Below are positions 34,701 through 46,700 of a stretch of DNA of 64,000 nt, one piece after another. The notes under the pieces were generated by a model that saw only the letters and a list, made by a program, of their open reading frames with translations, ran no database searches and had not been told where the DNA came from. Location of the stretch: the NCBI GenBank assembly GCA_963580285.1, contig CAUZLF010000718.1:62001-126000 (forward strand). Reading direction: 5' to 3'. The DNA comes from Lucinisca nassula. Lineage: Eukaryota > Mollusca > Bivalvia > Lucinida > Lucinidae. How positions within the stretch are numbered: the stretch's first letter is position 1; every line of letters begins with the position of its first letter. Position numbers and translations under genes: made by a program.

Positions 34701-37700
34701 GAAATGACAGATGAAATCACTGAAAAAAACATGAGATATTAGCCAAATGAAAAAAAAAATGTGAATGAAATGACTGATAGAATAAGCATTGGTAAAACCG
34801 CCAGGAGAAATTAATTTGGCCAAATTGTCCTACCCGGTAATTTTGGCTGGCCAAATTGTCCTAGGCCGAATTGTCAGGGCCAAATCGTCCGCTGGCCAAA
34901 TTGTCCGCCCACCAAAATAAGCACTGGGGGGCAGATGTCCATACCAAAAATAAGCTCTGGGGGGGCAAATGTCCAGGTCACATTTTCAACTGGGGGGCAA
35001 ATGTCCATTTTTTGATTAAGTCATTGGGGGCAAACGTCCTGGGGGGCTAACGTCCGGAGACCGAACTGAGTAGTTGTATGGCTTTAAGCTATGTATACCC
35101 TAGAAGTTAGAGCATTACTGTTCATTAAATGTCCTGAAATTTAGCTAAACACATCTAAAGCAAACTAAAGCAATCAACTTTGATTTGATAAAGTCTTTCA
35201 TTCAAGCTTCGTCCGAAAATCATATCCCCTCCAAAACTAGCAGGTCTGTATCTTCAATTCCTTGGATCACACCAGAAATAAGAAGAAAAATTCGGAGGAG
35301 AAATAAGATTCATGCTAAGGCAAAAAAGTCGGGAAGTGGTAAACTCAGAGCAAAATTTGAAAACTTGAGACGAGAAATTAAAAATGACATCAAAAATCAG
35401 CATGATCAGTATGTAAATAACTTGGTAGGTGATGTAAAGGCGAATCCCAGAGACTTCTACAGATATATCAATAGCCAGAAGAAAGATAGGCAAGGTATCC
35501 CACCCCTTAATAAAAGAGGAGGGAACGGGGTCGCTGAATCGGACTCTGAAAGGGCAGAGGAATTGGTTGGTCAATTCAATGATGCATTTAATAAAACTGA
35601 GTTCAACGAGGTTCCATTGACTGGAAGATCGGCCCCTTTCATGGAAAATATTGTTGTATCCTCTGCGGGAGTGATCAAATTACTTAAAGGCTTGAACCCT
35701 TCTAAAGCTTTAGGGCCTGATGAGCTTCATCCTAGAGTCCTGAAGGAACTAGCAAACGAGTTAGGTCCAGTTTTTGCTCATCTTTTCCAACAATCTCTCG
35801 ATACGGGTGAAATTCCCAAAGAATGGCTCCTAGCGAACATCTGTCCACTTTTCAAAAAAGGGGACAGGGCTCTTGCTCGTAATTATCGCCCGGTGTCACT
35901 GACCTGTGTTCTATGTAAATTGCTTGAACACATAGTCTGCTCAAACATCATGGCCCACTTGGATGAACATAAACTTTTGTCAGACAGACAACATGCATTT
36001 AGGAAAAGGCATAGTTGCGAAACTCAGTTGAGCACGGTTATTAATGATTGGGCAAAAATCCTGGACAAAGGGGGGCAGTTGGACACATTTATTCTGGACT
36101 TTGAGAAGGCTTTTGACACCCCTCCTCATGAACTACTTAAATCCAAATTATTTGGTTATGGAATTGGTGGGAAGACTCTTAAATGGATAGATTCCTTCCT
36201 TTGCTACAGAAAACAGCGTGTTGTTGTTAATGGTGAATCTTCAGTATGGGCGCCAGTTTTGTCTGGAGTCCCACAAGGGACCGTTCTTGGTCCTCTATTG
36301 TTCTCCCTGTACATCAATGATATTTCCACTGATATTGACTCAGAAATAAGACTGTTCGCAGATGACTGTGTTTGTTACCGGGAAATTAGAGATACAGATG
36401 ACTCACTGAAACTTCAGGCTGACATAGATAGATTAGGATGCTGGGCCAGAAAATGGGGCATGAGATTTCAACCAGTTAAATGCAATATTATGCAGATAAC
36501 AAGGAAGAGATCTAATAAAGTTGAGGCTTCTTACACCTTAGAGGGAACGGTCCTCGAAAATGTGAATTCCATTAAATACCTTGGTGTGACAATCACTCAC
36601 GATTTGAGATGGAATACACACATTAGCAATATGTGTACAAAGGCGAATAGAACGCTTGGTTTCCTGAGGCGAAATCTTCATCAGTGTCCTCAGGATGTGA
36701 AAGAAACAGCATACAGGGGACTTGTTCGCCCAATCTTGGAATATGGTAGTTGCATCTGGGACCCAAGCGGAGTGGTCCTAAATGAAGAAATTGAAAAAGT
36801 TCAGAATAGAGCTGCTAGATTTGTAACTGGAAATTATTGCTTTGAAACTGGGAGCATGACTGGAATTCTAGGAAAATTAAGATGGGAGTCTCTAAAGAAA
36901 AGGAGAAGAGACAGTAGGCTCATACTCTTATACAAAGGTCTAAAGGGTGCTGCCAGCATTCCAACAGATGACCTTGTTCCCCCAGCTAGGCATTGTAGAA
37001 AACACCATTCAATGACGTTTCAGACCCTTACTGCAAGAACGGATATTTATAAAGAATCGTTTTTCCCCCGAACCATTAGAGATTGGAATGCCCTTCCCGA
37101 TTCTATTATTTTGACGGCTGAAGGTGCTGAGGATTGTGTAGCTAAGTTTACATCTTTGGTCAGAGCTAGGGACTAACTTCCCATATCACAGGTCCTGGTG
37201 TATGAATGTCATTTGACGTGTCACCAGTAACAATTCTGATTCTGATTCTGACTACAAGTCACCATGGTGAAGCTAAAAGATCCAATCTGGAACTTCTTTG
37301 CTGTTGCTGAACAAGACAACAAAACCAGTGTCAGCTGCATTGACTGCAAAGCGGTTGTCAGTGCTAATGAGATGACCATCAATTGAATTTGCCATATTTG
37401 CCATAAATGCCATAAATGCCGGTAAATGCCAGTGGCATGGAAAATATGATATTTGCCGGCATTTTTGCAACCTTGCTTCAAGCACAATGATGAAAAGCAG
37501 TGGGCTGAGAACAGAGCCTTGATGAACACCCACCTTCACCTCGAATTCTTCACTGTAACCATCACCAACACGGACACGGTTCCGAGCATTAGCATACATC
37601 CCTTGGACCAGTTTCACAATCCACTCGTCCACTCCAAGTTTTCTTAGTGCCCACCAGATGACTTTCCGAGGCACTCGATCAAATGCCTTCTTCAGGTCTA

Positions 37701-40700
37701 CAAAAGCCATGTAGAGTCTCCTGTTGGCTGCCAGATACTTCTCTTGCAGCTGCCGTACAACAAAAATTGCGTCTGTTGTGCCTCTTCCTGGGACGAAGCC
37801 AAACTGGGAATCGTCGATGGACACCAACTGCCTAATGAGGCCATCCACAATCCTCTCCAGGACTTTCATGACCTGTTCTGTCAGCTTGAGACCACGGTAG
37901 TTGCCCCGTTCCAATGCATCACCCTTGCCCTTGTAGAGACAGACAATGAAACTCTGTTCCCAGTCAGATGGTACCTTCCCACCACGGATGATTGCAGCTG
38001 CAAGGTCGCGGATCATCGAGGCACCCGCATCACCTGCAGCTCTTATCATCTCCACAACTATGCCAGAGGGACCCGGTGCTTTGCCAGACTTCATCTGAGA
38101 GATAGCCTTCTTAACCATATCAATAGTGATTGGGATGGGTGGCCCTTCCACTGGTGGTTCATCAGACAGGTGGTCTGGGTCCCAGTCGAACTTAACATTG
38201 AGTAGCCTTTGGTAGTGTTCTAACCAGGCCCTCTGCTTTGAGTCTTCACTCATTGACATCTCCCCTGCATCATTCTTTACTGGTTTGTCACCTACAACAT
38301 CGGCATTCTCTCTTCTCATCTGGTTAGCAAGGCGATATACTTCTGAGGACTTAGGGTCAATATTCTTGTAGATCTTCTTCTCAGCTTCTTGGCGAGCATG
38401 GTGCACCGCTCGTCTGGCTATGCGTTTGGCCGCAAGATATGATGCACGGGTGCCCTTACCAGTCTTCCAAGCTTTAAAGGCTTGCTGCTTGGCTGCAATG
38501 ACCTTATTAACATCCTCATTCCACCACCAGGTTTCACGACACCAGCGGTGGGGCTGAGTTGTGCCACACACCTCTTCAGTTGTCTTGAGCAGACCGGTCT
38601 TGATGCTGTTCCATATATCCTCAGTGGTAGCATCTGCTACACCGGCTGAAGAACTCACATGCTGGCTGAAAACCTCCTGGAAATGATTTCTTGTCTGTGT
38701 TCTTACTTATATCAACAGAGCAAGACCAGTGACGTGTTGTTCCAAGCCTTGCTAAAATAATGAGCAAGCTTATTACCGTAATTATCCTAAGTATTGGGTC
38801 AGTTAGGCCTAAGCACACATTTCAGACCCAGATCAGACTGCAGTCTTATCAGGGTCTACACCCTTTGCCATTCCAACTCCACTTTTTAGACTCCATGCTG
38901 GATCGTGAAAGAAACTTGTTAAAATTTTAGGAGAATTACAGCAAGTCCTCAAGGTGTCCGAATTTTTAGGACTTTTACAGTAGTAGTCAAAATGCTCTAG
39001 TAAGTACAATATCTAATACATATATTTTTGCTGAAAACTATGTGAGTAGCTTTTTCTATTACATTTTTTTCAGCAAAAATATTGACATATTTACCTCAGT
39101 GGCGCAGCAAAAAATATGACATGTTTACCTCGGTACCGCAGTCGGATGCGCATCTGACTGTAGACCAGGAGGACGCAGGATTGATATCTGCCGGGGTTGG
39201 CAACATTCTTTCATGAAATCTTTTCTACGGCATTCTCTTCCTTCCGCTGATTCAAGAAGGGCAGTTGTCAGTTTCTGTTGAAAGAGAGTGCACTGTACTG
39301 GTTGACCGCTTACGTATAAGCCTGCCCAGGATAAGTGTGGATAGGTAAACTGCTTGGCTCAAAAATAATCTTTATAGTGTTGACTGGGCTGTTAAACTCC
39401 AATACAAACAAACAAAACCATATTAAATGATAAAAGTTTTGATGACAAATTAACTATCAACATCATTAGTTTGAACAACTGGACACAGATTACTCAGAAA
39501 TTTGAAATTATCCAGCTGCATAAATTAACCTAGCCATGCCCATTTACATTTCAACCAATCAAATTACTTGATGTAATTTTTTTTCATTCGAAATTGCAAA
39601 CTGAATGACAGTGTAGATCTTGATCAGATGGCTTCTTCAGAAGCCTACAGTGTAGATCCTGATCAGATGGCTTCTTCAGAAGCCATCTGATCTGGATCTA
39701 CACTGTTTGCAAAAATAGGGATTGTCATGTTCAGCTAGATAAGGGTTAAGTTAATAATCAAAACAAGGTGATAGAAAAGCAAATACGGTAGACCTTCATC
39801 AATGCGGAGAATGGCTAGAAAAAAATTTCACCATAAATCTCCATGAAAGACCGTAGCTTGAAATTGAGATCAAATCCTCAACTTATACAGTAGAATCTCG
39901 GTGATTCGAACGCCGATTTTTCGAAACTACTGGATTTTTCGAAAGTGTGTGTCGGTCCCGATCTTTTTTGCTATTATTTTATGTAAAAATATTACATATT
40001 TTTCGAATTTCACTTATTCGAATAAAATTGTCGGTCCCCATCAAAGAAATTCCTATTAAAATCAATCTCCAAATTCGAAGTCAAAATATATCAAACACAT
40101 TATTCATGCTTGAAGGGCATGTTTTCTTTGAGCTTGTTCACATCCGACTGATTTCACAGGTGCATTATGTTATTGTGTATACAGGTAATTGACTCCTAGT
40201 TAATCCTGAGCTTCTTTGATATAATGGCAATTGGTAATGAGCATTGTTAAGAAGATTTTCCTGTTTTAAATAAAGCGACTTTAATCTGAGACTTTAGAGC
40301 ATATGGGATTTTTGGGAAACTGAAAGTAAATTTCAAAGACAGTTGAAAGTTAAAATAGAAAATAAAAATGCAGTACATCGAATGACTAGAAATATGTGGT
40401 TTGCCAGCACAGAATTCAACAGTGTGCTTATTGCATTCTGATCTAGATGTTTGCCGACTACTCCCGTGAGCCATTTCTGTCCCGCCTTTTTACTGGTACA
40501 ATAGTTCGTCTGTTAGAGATTTATTGTTTTACATTACACAATAGATCTAGTTGCGGGATGTTAAATGTATATGATTCATGTTGGTTTGTTTCCTTTAAGA
40601 TGAGGTACTTTTCTTTTATATAGAAAGTCTGTGTTCTTGCCATATGGAAAACTGCAGTCAAATGTTATAACGAATGAAAACTTCCGAACATTACCGAAAA

Positions 40701-43700
40701 CTACCGTTTTCGAAAATTCGAACTCCTGATAATTCGAATACAATCTGGCGGTCCTTGTCACTTCGAATTATCGAGGTTTGACTGTAGATCACACAACAGA
40801 CATGCATTCAAATGCACCACTTAGCCATGCCCATAGCTGGGGTATTAACCCTTACCATCCTGATGTATATTTCAATATGTTACACCCATTACAATAACAC
40901 ACGCGTACAAAATATTACATTTTTTCACATCATCAAAATAGCTTCTTTTTTTATGAAATCTGTGATGTTTGTCTTATTTACACTGCAAACATAGGTTGTG
41001 GGTGCCTTATTGAGGCTGTTCTAATGAGTACATGTACCCACAACCTATGTCTTAGAGCAGAAATTAGCAAAATAATGTATACCCCAAAAAACCCCAGTTT
41101 TCTCTATATGAAGTTGGGTTCAGTAGGGTGTTCATTTCACGAACTTGTATGCTTCTCCTTCATTATCAGCCAATTGTTTTGCATAATTTCGATTTTACCA
41201 TGTATTCTGGACAGTAGCATGATATAAAACAGTACAGATTCTAATCTATTCTAAACTGTCCTATCAGATGTCAATGTAAAGATTTTTCTATTTTAGCTCT
41301 GGTGGACATTTTGTTCAACGTAGTGAAAACCTTAAACCAGTTTGGTAAAGGGGCATAAGAGGTACACTTCTGTGAAATTTATTTTGAAATCAGGCCTTTG
41401 GCCTAGAAGATTTGATTGAATTGTTTGCATTTAAGTTTAACAGCCAAGTCAACACTATTTAGGTCATTTTTGAGCCGGACAGTTTACTTATCCACACTGT
41501 TCCTGGGCAGGCTTATACGTAATTAGTTAACCAGTACAGTGCACATTCTTTAGCCAGAAACAGATAACTGCGGAAGGGAGAGAATGACCGTAGAAAAGAC
41601 TTCATGATCAATCTCCACGACAGAATGTTGCCGACCCCGGCAGGTATCGAACCCACGTCCTCCTGATCACAAGTCAGAGGGGCATCCGACTGAGCTACCG
41701 AGGCCCACTGGCCTAGAAGAACTTATTCAAAGGTTTTTCTGTTTTAAGCTCTGATGGCCATTTTATTCCACCAAGCAGAATTTGGTAAAGGGGCATTTGA
41801 GGACTATTCCTGTGAAATCATTTTGAAATCAAGCCATGGGTCTAGTAGATGTTGTTTGAAGGTTTTTTTCTTCTATTTTTAGCTCTGCAGCCATTTTGTT
41901 CAACCAAGCAAAACAAATTTAGTAATTTTGGTAAGGGGGTATCAGAGGAACATTTATGTGAAATTATTTTGGAGTTGATGTTGTTTAAAGGTTTTTCTAT
42001 TTTTAGCTTTGGCTCCAAGCAGAACAATTTTAGCAGTTCTGGTTGAGGACCATCAGAGGAAAGTTCCTGTCAAATCATTTTGAAATCAGGCCTGTGGCCT
42101 AGAAGGAGATGCCATTAAAGGTTGTTCTATTTTTAGTTCTGGTGGCCAACCTAGCGGAACTATTTTAGCAATTTTGGTATAGGGGCATCACAGTAACATT
42201 TTTTGGAAATTATTTTGAAATCGGGCCACCTAGCGGCCATTTTGTTCAACTCAGTGAAACCATTTTAGAATTTTGTAAAGGGGCATCAGTGGAACACTTT
42301 TGAGATATTATTTTGAAATCAGGCCATTATGTTGTTTAAAGGTTTTTCTATTTTAAAGGGAGAGCTTGATGCATTTTCATTCCTCAAAGATAGTTTGAAA
42401 GAAGGCTATAAAATCTGACATTGATGAAGTTTTATTAGTCCCTGGACACAGGCTATTACTGATAACATCTGAAGCAGTTTTAGGCTCATCAGCTGGTTCA
42501 AGATATTGATTTACCTAACTAATTAGGAATTTCACTGTTGCATTGGAATGTAGTTAGCTATTATATCTTGTAACAGCAAATGACACATAAGAATTATACA
42601 ACATTGAAAAAGCTTGATTAAACAATGATGTGGCCCCACTGGGTTCATGCACCACTTCCAGTGCAAGCAAATAAGATGTGTCAAAGTTGGCAGACAATTG
42701 AATATGTTGAAACAGCATTTTCAGCTACGATTCAACGTTGATTCAATGATGTATGTAGAAACCTCTGTGGAATAGTGCCGGCCTCGGGAGCTCAGTCAGA
42801 TGCGCGTCTGACTGCTGATCAGGAGACGCGGGTTCGACATCTGCCAGGGTCGGCAACATTCTTTCATAGAGATTGATCATGAAATCTTTTCTACAGTCAT
42901 TCTCCCTCTTCTGCTGACTCAAGAAGGGCAGTTGTCAATTTCTGGCGAAAGAATGTGCACTGTACTGGTTAACCGCTTACGAATAATCCTGCTCAGGAAA
43001 AATGTGGTTAGGTAAACTGACCGGCTAAAAAATGACCTAAAATAGTGTTTACCGGGCCGTGAATAAACTCCAATACAAACAAAATCTGTGGAATAGTGGC
43101 TTTGTTACTCGCCTGATAAGCCAAGGATCGCAGGATTAATCCTGGACTTCTAAAGACTTTCCATCAGGAAAACACGTCTCTATAATTTGACCCCCTTGAA
43201 CCCCAATTTTGTGTTGTAAAATGGAGTTTACAGGGGTAAAACTTATTTTCTCACAGTTCTGCTCTAAAATATAGATTGTGAGTCGGTCTAGATTTTGAGT
43301 AGAAATAAGAAAAACATCACAATTTATCATCTTAAAATTTTATTTTTTTCGGCAGTAAAGTTTATAATGTATTTGTTTAGGAGTGCTTTCGTAATGCCGA
43401 TGAGTCTTTAAACTGAGGTCCTGTCTCCGTATGACGTAGAACTAAAACACATACACATTGATTCAATGATGTGTGTTTGCTTGAAGAATAATATATAATA
43501 TTTTGTTCTCTTTTCAATGATATTATGCTCATGCAGCAAGGCCCCTGCCGTTCGGGGCTTGAAGAAATATATGGACTTCATGATGCTTCCACACAGAGCT
43601 GAATCCGACCAGCACACGAGTACTGGTAAACCGCTTAGAGATCTAAGCCTGCCCAGGCAAAGTGGTGCGAGTCGGACCCTCCATGCTTATAAACCCTATT

Positions 43701-46700
43701 GGTTTCATTGGGTGACGGGGCTTGAGATGTCATTTCATCTCAATGTCAGGTAAAAGTCCCACAAAATTGGAAGCAACGTCTCCAAAATGACCTTTACAGT
43801 GTTGACGGGGACGTTAAACTTCAAATCAAACAAAACAAACAAACAATGCTCATGCAGCTATTTGTGTGCATATACTTGTAAACTCCGTTCAGAAAATCTG
43901 AATCATCGATTTTTTCGTTTCTCGCTTTTAGTCTTCATTTTAGCCCATACATCACTATGGGAAAGTTTTAGACCTCACCCTCCGCCGATTTCTCCAACAA
44001 GTCGTATGCCTATGCGACAGCTAGGAAAGGTTGTGATTATTTGGAGAAAATTGCAAAATCTATATTTTCTTTCACAGACTAAGACATTCTGACAGATTCG
44101 ACACACCCTTTTAAACCATATATAGAAGTGGTTACTGCTCTTGTACATTATAAGGGCCTCTATGTTTTATTTGCACGATCACTCCATGGAAAATCATTAG
44201 CTGTGACACCACATCTGATATCAGTATAATTCTTTTCGACGACTGCTGACAGCACTCCCCGTTCAAAGTGAGCCTCTATCCGAGTGCGTGAGTGTTTAAG
44301 TTTTACGTCCCAACAACAGTTAAGGTCATACGGAGTCGGGACCTCGGTGTAAAGATTTATCCGAAAGTCTGGAGAAGCCCGGGATTGATCCTGCGACCCC
44401 TGGTTTACAAGGCGAGTTGCGTAACCACCACACCACGGAGGCTTCTAGTGAGCCTCTATCTAGCCATTCGAATATAAGGTGTGTCGCAATTGCATATCTA
44501 TTTATAAAGTGCGTCACTTGGATTTGAATATTTATTATTTTACCTGACAATCATCGTCAAATGGACTTAGTCTGTGCTCTCATTTCTTTGTTTTGCAATT
44601 TTCTCCAAATAATTACAACCTTTCCTAGCTGTCGCAGAGACATACGACTTGCTGGAGAAATCGGCGGAGGGTGAGGTCTAAAACTTTCTCATAGTGATGT
44701 ATGGGCTAAAATGAGTATTAAAAGGAAGAAACGAAAAAATCGATGATTCAGATTTTCTGAACGGAGTTTAGTAACAACTTACACATACAACTGAATTATA
44801 ATTGGGTCCCGCCCATAAGGGCTTAGAGAAAAAGATACGGCTTGCAGAGCTGAAACCGGCCTCACACGAGTACTGATAAACCACTTAGGAAGGCTAAGCT
44901 GTCCAGACAAAGTGGTATGAACCGTCCATGCATTTTCATTGGGCAACAGGACTTTAGGTGTCATTTCATCTTGATATTGGGTAAAAGTACCACTAAATTG
45001 GAAATAACATCTCCAAAATGACCAAAATAGTGTTGACGGGGACGTTGGTTGGTTGATTTGAGGTTTAACGTCCCCGTCAACACTGTATAGGTCATTTTGG
45101 AGACGTTGCTTCCAGTTTTATGGGACTTTTACCCAACATTGAGATGAAAATACATCTCAAGCCCTGTCGCCCAATGAAACCAAAAGGGTTTGTAAGCATG
45201 GACGGTCCGACCCACACTTCTTTGCCTGGGTAGGCTTAGTTGACAGGGACGTTAAACATCAATTCAAATGAGCAAACAACGGAATTATTATGTCTGTTAC
45301 TGAAATCTAAGTTTTGATCAGATCTTTTCTATATTTTTGTTTGAGTTGTAACGTTCCCGTCAACACTGTATAGGTCATTTTAGAGATGTTGCTTCCAATT
45401 ATGTGAGACTTTTACCCAACACTGAGATGATATGACATCTCAAGCTCTGTCGCCCAATGAAACCAATAGGGTTTATATGCATGGACGGTCCAACTCGCAT
45501 CGCTCCTGGGCGTGCTTAGGACCTCTAAGCGGTTTACCAGTACTCATGTGTGGTCCGTTTCATCATGCAGCCCAATCTATTTCTTCAAGCCCCACTATTT
45601 TTATCTGGATTCCTGCATTGTTAATACATCATGTCAACAAGTCAGTACAGCGAAGACCCCCCCCCCCCCACCTCCTCTAAACCCCATTCTATATAGAGAA
45701 AACTGGGTTTACAAGGCTGTACATTATTTCACTTATTTCTGCTCTGAGTCATAGGTTGTGGGTACTCGTTAGAACTGACTCAATGAGGCAGTTATAACGA
45801 GCGCCCACAACATATGTTTGCAGTATATTAAAAAAAAGGAAAATATCATTCATGGGTTTTCATCAGAAAAGTGGCCATTTTGGAGATGTGAAAAATGCAC
45901 TATGTCGCACAGGTGTGTTATCGTAATGAGCAGTTCAATGTGCAATGAAAATTAATCTAACAAACTTTCAATCTCTCTTTGGCAGAACACACAACTGATT
46001 TCTTGCAATAACACATTTTGCAGGCTAATGAACCAGCCATAAACATTGCTGGGAGTTAATGTCTTTATTATAGCTCATTAAACTATGAGATTCTGTCAAT
46101 CATTTGTAGTTCCACTGGACTACCAAGCTCTCCCTTTAAGCTCTGGTGGCAATTTTGTTCAACCAAACAGAACCATTTAAGCAATTTTGGTAAAGGGGCA
46201 TCAAAGGAACACTTTTGGAAAATTATTTTGAAATCGGGCCACATACCTGTAATTTTTCTTTAACTGTATGAGGGAGATTTTCAATTGTGATGAGGGAGAT
46301 GTAAAGACTATATAGGGAAATTTTCTGTTCAAATGAGGGAGACTCCAAAATTTTACTAAAATTTAGCATAAATTGGGCAAAAATTAGCATCAAAATGAGG
46401 GAGTGTCCCTCATCAGCTCCTTCCTGATGAGGGAGGTATCACAGGCATGGGACATTGGCCTAGAAGGAGATGTCATTTAAAGTTTTTTTCTTCTATTTTT
46501 AGCACTGGTGGTCATTCTGAGCAACTGAGCGGAGCCATATAGCACTTTTAGTAACAGGGCATTAGAGTAACATTTGTGTGAAATTATTTTGAAATCAGGC
46601 CATTGGCCTAGGAGGAGGTGTCGTTTAAAAGTTTTTCTTTTTTTAGCTCTGGCAGCCATTTGTTCAACCTAGCTTAACCATTTCAGCAATTTTGGAAAAG

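Larger units (their letters stand above)
31963..34913. mobile_element. Modular inverted-repeat element B (contains C), 2951 bp
   Basis: The target duplication aaaataagc lies at 31954-31962 and 34914-34922 and interrupts a right-arm unit of element A. The left arm words are aggacgatttggcc; the right arm has the inverse ggccaaattgtcc/ggccaaatcgtcc. The ends read gaatgtaggac and, inverted, ggtgggcggac. Confidence 0.82.
29722..35062. mobile_element. Modular inverted-repeat element A (interrupted by D and B)
   Basis: The left arm at 29722-29795 carries three ggacatttgcccccc words. The right arm carries the inverse words at about 31900-31950 and 34925-35055 because element B is inserted in it. The ends read gattccaggac and, inverted, ggtctccggac. 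Flanks agctgagt (29714-29721) and aactgagt (35064-35071) form an imperfect ~8 bp duplication. No transposase frame is seen in it apart from the nested material. Confidence 0.7.
28903..37475. mobile_element. hAT-type composite insertion, 8573 bp
   Basis: The ends CAAGGTTG (28903) and CAACCTTG (to 37475) are perfect 8 bp inverses, with a further shared subterminal block ggcatttaccggc. The target duplication cttcaagc lies at 28895-28902 and 37476-37483, exactly interrupting the RTE-like LINE frame. Eight-base duplications are the hAT mark. The cargo is a BED-finger exon remnant near the right end, a CR1-like LINE and the nested elements A to D. Confidence 0.88.
42357..46135. mobile_element. TTAA-flanked insertion, 3779 bp, within the array
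   Basis: TTAA at 42353-42356 and 46136-46139 bracket inverted ends agggagagcttg and caagctctccct. Removing the insert and one TTAA restores an array unit (tctatttt-aa-gctctggtgg). No transposase ORF is visible; the interior is SINEs, MITEs and the element at 43881. Confidence 0.8.

Noticed and set aside
37744..38205. 153-codon frame on the + strand
   Set aside because: Shadow of the RTE-like RT 5' part on the - strand.
42780..42860. tRNA gene
   Set aside because: It is the 5' head of a full-length S1 SINE with target duplication; the acceptor stem does not close.
39129..43084. CRISPR-like spaced repeats
   Set aside because: Regular repeats in this window are eukaryotic SINEs, satellites and hairpin MITEs; there are no short direct repeats with unique spacers and no cas genes.
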